From Rhodococcus globerulus NBRC 14531 (GTDB lineage: Bacteria > Actinomycetota > Actinomycetes > Mycobacteriales > Mycobacteriaceae), in contig NZ_BCWX01000003.1 of the NCBI RefSeq assembly GCF_001894805.1, positions 62,001-126,000 on the forward strand: DNA of 64,000 nucleotides. Direction: 5' to 3'. Position numbers and translations under genes: made by a program. The notes under the pieces were generated by a model, which was not told the origin of the DNA, ran no database searches, and saw only the letters and a list, made by a program, of their open reading frames with translations. Below, one piece after another: positions 37,032-45,444 of this stretch. Position 1 is the first letter of the stretch; the number at the start of each line of letters is the position of its first letter.

Positions 37032-37928
37032 ATGGACAATCGAGCGGAAGTCCGGGAATTCCTGACCTCACGTCGCGCCCTGGTCACTCCGGAACAGGTC
37101 GGACTCCCAGCGGGAACCAACCGGCGGGTCGAGGGGCTTCGCCGCAGTGAGGTCGCGACCCTGGCCGGGGTGAGCATCGAGTACTACACACGGATAGAAC
37201 GCGGCGCAATCAGCGGCGCCTCACCCGAGGTGCTCGACAGTCTCGCCAAGGCACTGTGCCTTGATGATGCCGAGCGGGCGCATTTGTTCGATCTCGCCCA
37301 TGCAGCAAGTCCCGTGGCCAGGCCCCCGCGGCGCCGCAATTCGAAGACGTGGCTGCCGCACCAGAGTCTGCAGTGGGCCCTCGACGCGATCACCGCCGGC
37401 CCGGCATTTGTCCGCAACGGACGCATGGACATCCTTGCCGGCAACATGCTTGCCCGCGCGTTCTACGGGGACGTCTACGACATGCCGGGCCAGCCGCCGA
37501 ACATCGCCCGGTACACCTTCCTCGACGAGCGGGCACGAGACTTCTACCCCGACTGGGACCTCTTTGCCGAGGTGACGGTTGCCATCTTGCGCACCGAAGC
37601 CGCCCGCGACCCACACAACAAGGAACTTCACGACCTCATCGGCGAGCTCAGCACCCGTTGTGAAGACTTTCGTCGTCGGTGGAGTGCACACAATGTCCGA
37701 CACCACGGCACCGGGTCAAAGACCTTCCACCACCCAGTTGTCGGTGAACTCACCCTGGCGTACGAGGGCCTCGAGATGGCGGCCGAACCCGGCCTGACAC
37801 TGACCATCTACTCCGCAGAGCCGGGCTCCGGATCCGAACAAGCGCTGCGACTGCTCGCCTCATGGGCTGCCAGCGAATACGGGGCTCCGGTTCCCGCTTC
37901 GCCGGCAAAGGAATCCACCGGCCACTGA
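37032..37928 (+). CDS. XRE-family regulator with MmyB-like ligand-binding domain
   Basis: A 298-residue regulator. Residues about 5-80 are a helix-turn-helix (GLRRSEVATLAGVSIEYYTR with the IERG motif). The rest is an MmyB-like domain (WALDAITAGPAFVRNGRMDI, NIARYTFLDERARDFYPDW, TFHHPVVGELTLAYE). Such proteins usually control adjacent oxidoreductase or efflux genes and bind a small hydrophobic ligand. It diverges from the MFS/ADH operon across a perfect inverted repeat. Confidence 0.92.
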   Translation: MDNRAEVREFLTSRRALVTPEQVGLPAGTNRRVEGLRRSEVATLAGVSIEYYTRIERGAISGASPEVLDSLAKALCLDDAERAHLFDLAHAASPVARPPRRRNSKTWLPHQSLQWALDAITAGPAFVRNGRMDILAGNMLARAFYGDVYDMPGQPPNIARYTFLDERARDFYPDWDLFAEVTVAILRTEAARDPHNKELHDLIGELSTRCEDFRRRWSAHNVRHHGTGSKTFHHPVVGELTLAYEGLEMAAEPGLTLTIYSAEPGSGSEQALRLLASWAASEYGAPVPASPAKESTGH

Positions 37929-38052
37929 CTCCGGGATGCACTTTGCTACATACCGGATCGCACACCGATAGTCGGTCAAGTCTGGGACAGAGCCGGCGAC
38001 CTCGGTTCGCGCTGATCCCTGATTGACACGCCTCACGTCGGCTCCGGGCGTC

Positions 38053-38096
38053 AGTAGGATTGCGAGATGCACAAAGTTGCGAGTCGACGCCGGAGT
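38053..38096 (+). repeat. 44-bp direct repeat, copy B
   Basis: Matches 32246-32289 with one mismatch (at 38080/32273). It covers the -10-like TAGGAT and the first ten codons of the intact SRPBCC gene; this is probably the original copy. Confidence 0.9.
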
Positions 38097-38423
38097 CAGC
38101 CGCCGCCCGCGCGGTTCTTGTTCGAAGCTCTGATCGATCCGCATCGGGAGCCGGTTCGGCACTGGCTCGATTTGCGGGACAACGAGATTGAGCCGAGGAT
38201 TATCGAGGCGGTTGAACCGGAGTTGGTGGTCTGGTCTTCGATCTGGCCCGACCGCCCCGATGCGATAATCCGTTTCGACATCGAGGCGGTCGGCAACAGT
38301 ACGACACTGTGTTGGACGTTGTTAGTGGAGGATCCGGTCCCGACAGAGTCCGAGGTTGTCCGCTTGCGCAAACGGATCAACACACTGATCAACGCGAACC
38401 TGCGGTTCACCTTCGGTCAGTAG
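38067..38423 (+). CDS. SRPBCC-like small protein
   Basis: A 118-residue protein resembling the SRPBCC (START/Bet v1-like) lipid-binding fold: FEALIDPHREPVRHWL, VEPELVVWSSIWPDRPDA, IRFDIEAVGNSTTLCWTLLVE. Function unknown. The TAGGAT hexamer ends 6 bases before the ATG and no ribosome site is visible, so the mRNA is probably leaderless. Its first ten codons are duplicated at 32260. It converges on the ABC substrate-binding gene with a 2-base gap. Confidence 0.75.
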   Translation: MHKVASRRRSQPPPARFLFEALIDPHREPVRHWLDLRDNEIEPRIIEAVEPELVVWSSIWPDRPDAIIRFDIEAVGNSTTLCWTLLVEDPVPTESEVVRLRKRINTLINANLRFTFGQ

Positions 38424-38425
38424 CG

Positions 38426-39508
38426 TCAGATGAGATCCGGGTTCTCGGCGTATACCTCCTCGAGGATCGACAGGTCGAACAGTTGATCTGCTGAGATCTC
38501 CAGTCCGGCTTTGGCCAATGCCGCGATGTTCTGTTCGATCAATGCCGGAGTCATCGTGAATAATCCGTTTGCCTTGGTGTCGGCCGAGACCACAAGATCG
38601 TTCTGTGCGGTCGCTTCCTTGGTCTGTTCCTCGAGCTCGAGGTTCTGGTCCTTGCCGTACACCTCGACTGCGAGGCGGGCGGATTCTGCGGGATCGGCGA
38701 CAGCGTCGCGCCAGCCCTGGATTTCGGCCTTCAGGAAGGCTTTGAGCTTGTCTCGCTCGTTGTCGATGGTCGATTGTAGGACGGTGAACGATTCGGCTAC
38801 GAGTGGCAGATTGTAGTCCGCGAACAGGAAGTGGGCGTTGGGAAAACCTTTTGCCGCCAGGGTGATCGGCTCGTTGGTGACGTAGGAGACCCAACCGTCT
38901 ACTTCGCCGTTTGCCAGTGGGCTGGGGTCGAATTGAGCGGGCACTATGGTCATCTGACTTTCGGTGAGCCCGTTCGCGGCCAGGAGAGCGCCGAAGACCA
39001 GCTGATTGGAATCCTGGACACCGATCTTCTTGCCGATCATATCCTGCGGCGAATTAATCGGTGCTGCAGCGGAACTGACTATCGCAAACGGATTCTTCTG
39101 GAAGGTTGCGCCGACGATCTTCGCCTCGAGTCCGTCGAGAACAGCGGGAGCGGTGAGCTGCGGAGCTGACATGCCGATCCACACCTTGCCGGTGTCCAAT
39201 CCGGCTTCGACACCGGTGCCGGCGGCGCCGCCCGCAACAAGTTCGACGTTCCCGAATCCGGCGTCCTTGTAGTAGCCCTTGTCGAGGGCGAAGTATTCAC
39301 CGGCAAATTCGATGTTCTTGATCCAGGACAATTGCACTGCAACAGTTCCGAATTCGGATCCGTCGTCGGAAGTGCCACCGCTCGAGGCTGTGGAATCACT
39401 ACTGCAGGCGAGCAATGACGCGCTGCCTGCCACAGCGATGCCGGTCAGTGCGGAGTAACGGAAGAAAGCTCGGCGGTCCACCTGGCGAACGGGCTTGAAA
39501 GGCGTCAT
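38426..39508 (-). CDS. ABC transporter substrate-binding protein (NMT1/THI5-like)
   Basis: A 360-residue lipoprotein. The N-terminus carries a twin-arginine signal (DRRAFFRYSAL) ending in a lipobox (SLLA-C). The mature part has the NMT1/THI5 or SsuA-like pattern: VQLSWIKNIEFAGEYFALDKGYY, PQDMIGKKIGVQD, NGEVDGWVSYVTNEP. This superfamily binds thiamine precursors, riboflavin, nitrate, taurine or similar molecules; the ligand here is not decidable. The ATG at 39508 gives a normal Tat signal; a GTG at 39559 is possible. It works with the two permeases and the ATPase upstream. Confidence 0.88.
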   Translation of the reverse strand: MTPFKPVRQVDRRAFFRYSALTGIAVAGSASLLACSSDSTASSGGTSDDGSEFGTVAVQLSWIKNIEFAGEYFALDKGYYKDAGFGNVELVAGGAAGTGVEAGLDTGKVWIGMSAPQLTAPAVLDGLEAKIVGATFQKNPFAIVSSAAAPINSPQDMIGKKIGVQDSNQLVFGALLAANGLTESQMTIVPAQFDPSPLANGEVDGWVSYVTNEPITLAAKGFPNAHFLFADYNLPLVAESFTVLQSTIDNERDKLKAFLKAEIQGWRDAVADPAESARLAVEVYGKDQNLELEEQTKEATAQNDLVVSADTKANGLFTMTPALIEQNIAALAKAGLEISADQLFDLSILEEVYAENPDLI

Positions 39509-39586
39509 GAACCGGAACACTAGGGGCAGTCGATTTCGTCGAGTTTGCTTGGCGGACACTATTTGTTGAGGTTGTGTTAACAGTTC

Positions 39587-40384
39587 TCACGCTTTGCCTG
39601 CCGAAGGACCGAAATGGGACAAGGCGAGGTTCTCGAAGATTCCGACAATGGCGTAAAGGATGATCGACACGACCGTGATCACCACGATGGACGCCCACAA
39701 CTCGTTGTACTGGTAGCGCGGAATCGCCTTGATCATGCTCGATCCCAGGCCTTGACCGCTACCGAGCCACTCGCCGATCAGCGCTCCGATCAGTGCTCCG
39801 GGCACAGAGACGCGCGCGGCGGCGAACACTGCGGGAAGTGCCGAGGGAACCGACACCATTCGCAGTGCAGTCCAACGACTCCCGCCGTATGCGGCAATGA
39901 GGTCCTGAGCTTGCGTTGGCGCTGCCCTCAATCCGACCATGATCATGACCAGTGCGGGGAAGAATACGACGATGGCGACCATTACTGTGACGCCGACGAT
40001 TCCGCGTCCGAAGATCAACACGATGATCGGGGTCATCGCGACGAGCGGCACGGACCGCAGCAGCATCGCTACCGGCATGAATGTCTGTTCTACGGTGCGG
40101 GATACGACAAAGATCGAGGCTACGACAATCGCGGCCGTCATTCCGACGGCAAATCCGACACCCGCATCGCGCAGGGTGATGAGCAGATTGTCGAGGATTC
40201 CGGCCCTCGCGTCAGCGGATTTCGGTCCGGAGAACAGGTATTCCCACACATCGGCCGGTGTTTTTCCCACGCGCGGTCCGACTTGGGGAAAGGCGTTGAG
40301 AAAGACGACCCAGATGACGAGTAGCAGTGCGGACGCAATGGCGATCGGAGCGAGGAATCTGAATGTTCCTCGTACCGCGGTCAT
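39587..40384 (-). CDS. ABC transporter permease (BPD_transp_1)
   Basis: A 265-residue inner-membrane subunit with about six helices. The EAA-type loop that contacts the ATPase appears as YGGSRWTALRMVSVPSALP, and GALIGALIGEWLGSGQGLG follows, as in SsuC/TauC-like permeases. The ATG at 40384 overlaps the stop of the preceding permease gene. Two different permeases suggest a heterodimeric channel. Confidence 0.9.
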   Translation of the reverse strand: MTAVRGTFRFLAPIAIASALLLVIWVVFLNAFPQVGPRVGKTPADVWEYLFSGPKSADARAGILDNLLITLRDAGVGFAVGMTAAIVVASIFVVSRTVEQTFMPVAMLLRSVPLVAMTPIIVLIFGRGIVGVTVMVAIVVFFPALVMIMVGLRAAPTQAQDLIAAYGGSRWTALRMVSVPSALPAVFAAARVSVPGALIGALIGEWLGSGQGLGSSMIKAIPRYQYNELWASIVVITVVSIILYAIVGIFENLALSHFGPSAGKA

Positions 40385-41211
40385 TTCTGTGCTCCCGGAG
40401 CCGACGTCCACGGTGTCACGATCTTTGCGACCGCGGCAACGAGGGCGTATCCCAGGCCGGCGAGCAGAGCTGCGGCGATAGCCATTCCCCACGTCCGAGG
40501 GACGTTGTACGACGATTGTGCGGCCGTCAAGGCAACTCCGATTCCGCTGTCGACACCGCCGAGGTACTCACCGAGGATGGCGCCGAGGACAGCCGACGGC
40601 GCGGCAATCTTGAGAGCGGCAAATGTGCTCGGAAGTGCGCTCACCAGTTGTACTTTGGTGAACTTCTGCCAGCGCCCACCGCCGTATGCGGCGACCAGGT
40701 CGAGGCTCGCTTTGTCGGCGGATCGTAGGCCGGCGAGAGTTCCGACCATGGTTGTGAAGAAGCAGTACATCGCCGCCAGGAAGATCGTCGGGGTCCGTCC
40801 ACCGAAGACCACCAGGATGATCGGGCCGAGGGCGAGCAGTGGTGTGCAGTAGCTGAGGATCGCAAGTTGAGTGGCGAGACTCTCGATCGGCGGGATGAGA
40901 ACAACCAAGACTGCCAGGATGATCGCCAGCAAGTTTCCCCACAGGAAGCCTTGTAAGGCGCCGTAAGCGGTGACAGTGAAATTGGGGCCGTAGAGCGCCC
41001 AACCGTCGTCGAACATCGTCGAGATCACAACCCACGGTGTGGGGATCGTGCCGCCCGCAACGCCGGCAGCCGCGAGAATCCACCAGATTGCTATCAGCCC
41101 ACAGATTCCGATGGCGCCGCCGAGCCAGGTGGGACGTGTGAAGCCCCGCCGCCTCGTCGGAATGGGTTCTGCAGCTGCGGTGGCAACATTTTCGATATCG
41201 GTAATTGTCAT
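40381..41211 (-). CDS. ABC transporter permease (BPD_transp_1)
   Basis: A 276-residue permease related to its neighbour. The first helix is [20 protein letters not shown], and the EAA-type loop [19 protein letters not shown] is followed by [16 protein letters not shown]. The ATG at 41211 overlaps the ATPase stop and its own stop overlaps the next permease start, giving the order ATPase-permease-permease-binding protein in one operon. Confidence 0.9.
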   Translation of the reverse strand: MTITDIENVATAAAEPIPTRRRGFTRPTWLGGAIGICGLIAIWWILAAAGVAGGTIPTPWVVISTMFDDGWALYGPNFTVTAYGALQGFLWGNLLAIILAVLVVLIPPIESLATQLAILSYCTPLLALGPIILVVFGGRTPTIFLAAMYCFFTTMVGTLAGLRSADKASLDLVAAYGGGRWQKFTKVQLVSALPSTFAALKIAAPSAVLGAILGEYLGGVDSGIGVALTAAQSSYNVPRTWGMAIAAALLAGLGYALVAAVAKIVTPWTSAPGAQK

Positions 41212-42041
41212 GCAACGCCTGCTTTTCCGAACAGGAGACCCGACAGGTAGTCGTGGATCGCGTGGAATTCGGGCGTACGCATCATCTCGGGGGTGCGCGG
41301 ACGAGGGAGATCGATGGGAACAACTTCGAGGACACGTCCGGGCCGAGGACTCATGACGGCAACAACATCCGAGAGGAACACCGCCTCCGAGATGCCGTGA
41401 GTCACCATCAACGTTGTCGCCGGTTTCTCGGTCCAGATTCGAAGTAGTTCCATGTTGAGACGTTGGCGGGTCATGTCGTCGAGCGCACCGAATGGTTCGT
41501 CGAGGAGGAGGACACTCGGCTTGACGACAAGCGAGCGAGCGATCGAGACGCGTTGACGCATACCGCCCGAGAGTTGAGCGGGTTTTGCCTTCTCGAATCC
41601 TTCGAGGCCGACAAGAGCGATCAGATCGGCTATCAACTCCGGGTCCGGATCGATTCCGGCGACCTGGAGTGGCAGCTTGATGTTGGAAGTCACGGTCCGC
41701 CACGGGAGGAGAGCAGAATCCTGAAAGGCGATTCCGAGTTCCCGGCGTTTTGTCAGTTCGGCGGGCGTTTGCCCGTTGACCAGCGCAGTTCCCGCGCTCG
41801 GAGTGTCGAGTCCGGCGAGGATGCGCAGGACAGTGGACTTACCGCAGCCGGACGGCCCGAGCAGGGACAGGAAAGTTCCCTCGCTCGTCTGCAATGAGAC
41901 GTCGGTCAATGCGGTCACCGACCGCCGTCCCATCGTGAAGGTCTTACCGAGGCCCGATATGTCGAGACCTGTTCCGAGAGGACGAGGTGTGGTGATGGGA
42001 CTGGTCATTTCCGCACAGTACGAAGGTTCGATTGCAGGCAT
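41208..42041 (-). CDS. ABC transporter ATP-binding protein
   Basis: A 277-residue ATPase with Walker [11 protein letters not shown]-loop [10 protein letters not shown], signature [13 protein letters not shown], Walker [13 protein letters not shown] and the switch His in THGISEA. The family matches SsuB/TauB-type importers. The ATG at 42041 has a weak AGCAGG; an ATG at 42008 is an equally plausible start. It is first in the importer operon and divergent from recC, 75 bases away. Confidence 0.92.
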   Translation of the reverse strand: MPAIEPSYCAEMTSPITTPRPLGTGLDISGLGKTFTMGRRSVTALTDVSLQTSEGTFLSLLGPSGCGKSTVLRILAGLDTPSAGTALVNGQTPAELTKRRELGIAFQDSALLPWRTVTSNIKLPLQVAGIDPDPELIADLIALVGLEGFEKAKPAQLSGGMRQRVSIARSLVVKPSVLLLDEPFGALDDMTRQRLNMELLRIWTEKPATTLMVTHGISEAVFLSDVVAVMSPRPGRVLEVVPIDLPRPRTPEMMRTPEFHAIHDYLSGLLFGKAGVA

Positions 42042-42115
42042 GTTGCCTGCTCGTCACTGCTGTGTGAGGGGCTTGCGGCCGCGGGTGCGAGTTCGTGTCG
42101 CACTCGCGTGGTGAG

Positions 42116-45100
42116 ATGGACGCATCCGAGTTCAGGACATCGCGGGATCGAAAGGGGCGAGGGTTGCTGAAGTTGTATCGTGCCGAGCGCGCCGACACAT
42201 TGGTCTGCGCTCTGTCCACTCTTCTCCGCTCGCCGTTGTCGGATCCGTTTGCCCGGGAGATAGTCGCTGTGCCGGCAAAAGGGGTGGAACGCTGGCTCAA
42301 TCAGCAGCTTTCCTCACGATTGGGCACTGCGACGGAATCCTCGCAGGACGGCATCTCCGCGAACATCAGTTTTCCCTCTCCGGTTCGACTGGTCGACGAC
42401 GTCCTCGCTACGGTGAGTGGTGTCGGCGCGGACAATGATCCGTGGGCGCCGACGCGCTTGGTGTGGACAGTTCTGGGTGCCATCGATGATTCCATTTCCG
42501 AACCGTGGTGCGGCGTGCTTGCCAAGCATCTCCGTGGACACGGGGTGGGGCGACGCTTTGCGTCGGCGTCGCATGTCACCGATCTGTTCTCCAGCTACGC
42601 GGCGCAGCGTCCCCAGATGCTGATCGAGTGGGCGTCCGGTCGGTTCACCGACGGCCACGGGTTACCGCTTGCCGCGGATTTCGAATGGCAAGCCAAGTTG
42701 TGGACGGTTGTCGCGGATCGAATCGACGTGGCAGGTCCGGCCGAGCGACTCATGTCGGTGTGCAGCAGGCTGAGTGATGACGCTACTGTTATTTCTCTAC
42801 CGGAACGTATTTCGGTGTTCGGTCCCACCCGACTGCCAGTTGATCAGCGAATGATTCTCGAGGCCTTGGCGACCCATCGTGACGTGCACATCTGGCTGCC
42901 GCATCCAAGCCCCGCGCTGTGGGACGAGATGAGCTCCCAGTTGTCGTCGGGGGCGGTCACCACTCGCCGTTCGGACGACAACTCTGCGTTGATGTCGCCG
43001 AACCCGCTGTTGTCCAGCCTTGCCCGTGATGTTCGTGAAATGCAATCGAGTCTGGCAAACACCGATCTCACTTCGGAATATCTGCCTGCCACATCAGGTG
43101 CACCGACCCTTCTGGCGGCAATACAGGCGGACATCGTGGCCGATCGTGCCCCTTCGGGTGGAGTGAAACCCGATGGGAGCGTACAGGTTCACGCGTGTCA
43201 CGGTGCGGCTCGTCAGGTCGAGGTCCTGCGAGAGTGCCTGTTGCGGTTGTTCGAAGACGATCCGACGCTCGAACCCCGCGATGTCCTGGTGATGTGCCCG
43301 GATGTCGAAACATATGCGCCCCTGGTGCGTGGCGCGTTCGGGCAGGGTGTTCAGGGACACCCCGGTCACCGCCTTCGCGTGCGCCTGGCGGATCGTGGTC
43401 TGCGTCAGACAAATCCGATGCTGGCTGTGCTGGGCACTCTGCTCGAACTGGCAGACGGCCGCGCCACGGCCAGCCAGGTTCTCGATCTTGCCACCAGTGT
43501 GCCGGTACGTACCCGATTCGCGTTCTCCGACGATGAATTGGAGCGTCTGCGCGAGTGGACCGGAGCGGCCGGGGCGCGATGGGGCATCGACATCAGGCAG
43601 CGGGCAACGTTCGGTCTGGCCGGTTTCAAGCAGAACACTTTCAACACTGCCGTCGACCGTATTTTGTTGGGTGCCAGTGCAGACGAGTCCGAAAACGCGT
43701 GGCTGGACCTTGCATTGCCCCTTGACGACGTCGAAAGCACAGACATCGACCTCAGCGGGCGCTTTGCCGAGTACATCGACAGGCTGGCGGTCTCGTTGCG
43801 TGACCTGGCGGGCCCGCATTCGCCGTCGGAGTGGCTTCGGGTGTTGCTCAGAGCGTTGGACCTTCTCACCGATGCGGCACCGGACGACGCCTGGCAGAGC
43901 GCGTCGGCCCAGCGCATTCTTGCGAGTGCGGTCGAGTTCGGTTCGGACACCACACTTCAACTCTCCGACATCCGTGCACTTCTTTCGAAGAGTCTGGCGG
44001 GGCGGCCGACTCGGGCCAATTTCCGTACTGGTGAATTAACCGTGTGCACCATGGTGCCGATGCGGTCTGTACCGCACCGGGTTGTTGTACTGCTCGGACT
44101 TGACGACGAGGTGTTTCCGCGCTCCGGCGGCGTCGACGGAGACGACATCCTGGCTCGCGATCCTGTTGTCGGGGAGCGGGATCTGCGTAGCGAAGACAGA
44201 CAACTGCTGCTCGACGCGGTGATGTCGGCCGGTGAACACCTGCTGCTGCTGTACACCGGTGCAGATCCCGTGACCGGCGCATCCCGCCCACCGGCTATTC
44301 CGCTCAGCGGGTTGCTCGATGTCCTGAAGTTGGCGGTGAGGCCGAACGGCCTGGACCAGGTTGTGACCCGGCACCCGTTGCAGTCATTCGACAAACGGAA
44401 TTTCGAGATGGAAAGACCGTTCAGCTTCGACGCCGCAGCGTTGGCAGGCGCCCGTGCCATCACCCAGGCGCCGGTCCCACTGCCGTCGATCCGCTCGGCG
44501 TCGTTGCCGTCGCTACCGCCACGCGACGTCAACCTCGCGGACCTGTCATCGTTCCTCACTCACCCGGCGCGGGGATTCCTGCGCCAGCGACTCGGTGTGC
44601 GGGTGCCGGAACTCGACGACGACATCGCCGATTCACTCGACGCGGAACTCGACGGGCTTGCGACGTGGGAGTTGGGAGATCGAATGCTCCTCTCTCGCTT
44701 GACCGGACGCAGTTCGGCGGACTTCCGGGCTGCCGAATGGCGGCGAGGCACGTTGCCGCCGTACAAACTGGGCAGCGCCGTGTTGGGCAACATCGAGTGG
44801 GTAGTGGATCAGTTGGCGTCACTCGCACTGCCACACATGGTCGGAGAAGCCGCTTCCGTCGATGTTGCAGTCGATCTTGGTGGAGGTAGACGGCTGAGCG
44901 GAACCGTGACGGGAGTGTACGGAAATTCGGTTGTGCGGGCGCAGTATTCGTCGTTGGCGCCCAAACATCGGGTGAGCGCGTGGGTCAGTTTGCTGGCGCT
45001 TGCCGCTGCCGGCGATCACGGGCAGGTCAATGCGATCACGGTGGGGCGCGGTGGAAATCAGCGCGCGGCAACACGTTCCGTTCTGTCCGCTCCCGAGAAC

Positions 45101-45442
45101 CCGCTCGATATCCTTCTTCAGTTGGTCGATCTGCTCGATCGGGGCTTGCGCGGTCCGATTCCGATGTGGGTCAATACCACCGCCGAATACGCGAAAAGGC
45201 GCTTTGCCGGACAGTCGATCGACAATGCCATGAGCAGTGCCGAGGCCACATGGGGGCGGCAATTCAGCGACGGTGACGATCCCAGCAATGTCTACGTCTT
45301 CGGTGAATCCAGTTCCTTTGCCGACCTCGCCGCTACGGCGCCACTCGAGGACGAAGGTGTCTGGGCCGAGGAGCCAACCCGGTTCGGCGTCCTTGCCAAC
45401 CGGTTGTGGTTGCCCGTGTTGCTCAACGAAAGTGCGGAGTAG
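42116..45442 (+). CDS. recC: exodeoxyribonuclease V gamma subunit RecC
   Basis: A 1108-residue subunit of the RecBCD helicase-nuclease for double-strand-end processing. The N-terminal LYRAERADTLVCALSTLL and DPFAREIVAVPAKGVERWL, then RISVFGPTRLP, LMSPNPLLSSLARDVREMQ and VCTMVPMRSVPHRVVVLLGLDDEVFPR, are RecC landmarks. Homology appears to begin at the in-frame TTG at 42164, which follows AAAGGGGCGAGGG, so the true start may be there rather than at the ATG at 42116. It is followed after 2 bases by recB. Confidence 0.92.
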   Translation: MDASEFRTSRDRKGRGLLKLYRAERADTLVCALSTLLRSPLSDPFAREIVAVPAKGVERWLNQQLSSRLGTATESSQDGISANISFPSPVRLVDDVLATVSGVGADNDPWAPTRLVWTVLGAIDDSISEPWCGVLAKHLRGHGVGRRFASASHVTDLFSSYAAQRPQMLIEWASGRFTDGHGLPLAADFEWQAKLWTVVADRIDVAGPAERLMSVCSRLSDDATVISLPERISVFGPTRLPVDQRMILEALATHRDVHIWLPHPSPALWDEMSSQLSSGAVTTRRSDDNSALMSPNPLLSSLARDVREMQSSLANTDLTSEYLPATSGAPTLLAAIQADIVADRAPSGGVKPDGSVQVHACHGAARQVEVLRECLLRLFEDDPTLEPRDVLVMCPDVETYAPLVRGAFGQGVQGHPGHRLRVRLADRGLRQTNPMLAVLGTLLELADGRATASQVLDLATSVPVRTRFAFSDDELERLREWTGAAGARWGIDIRQRATFGLAGFKQNTFNTAVDRILLGASADESENAWLDLALPLDDVESTDIDLSGRFAEYIDRLAVSLRDLAGPHSPSEWLRVLLRALDLLTDAAPDDAWQSASAQRILASAVEFGSDTTLQLSDIRALLSKSLAGRPTRANFRTGELTVCTMVPMRSVPHRVVVLLGLDDEVFPRSGGVDGDDILARDPVVGERDLRSEDRQLLLDAVMSAGEHLLLLYTGADPVTGASRPPAIPLSGLLDVLKLAVRPNGLDQVVTRHPLQSFDKRNFEMERPFSFDAAALAGARAITQAPVPLPSIRSASLPSLPPRDVNLADLSSFLTHPARGFLRQRLGVRVPELDDDIADSLDAELDGLATWELGDRMLLSRLTGRSSADFRAAEWRRGTLPPYKLGSAVLGNIEWVVDQLASLALPHMVGEAASVDVAVDLGGGRRLSGTVTGVYGNSVVRAQYSSLAPKHRVSAWVSLLALAAAGDHGQVNAITVGRGGNQRAATRSVLSAPENPLDILLQLVDLLDRGLRGPIPMWVNTTAEYAKRRFAGQSIDNAMSSAEATWGRQFSDGDDPSNVYVFGESSSFADLAATAPLEDEGVWAEEPTRFGVLANRLWLPVLLNESAE

Positions 45443-45444
45443 TC

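Noticed and set aside
32246-38096. Composite transposon bounded by the 44-bp repeats
   Set aside because: The repeats are direct, lie inside a gene start and show no terminal inverted repeats or transposase between them.
39508-42041. TPP riboswitch controlling the NMT1-type importer
   Set aside because: Only about 75 bases separate the ATPase gene from recC, too few for the aptamer, and no THI-box was seen.
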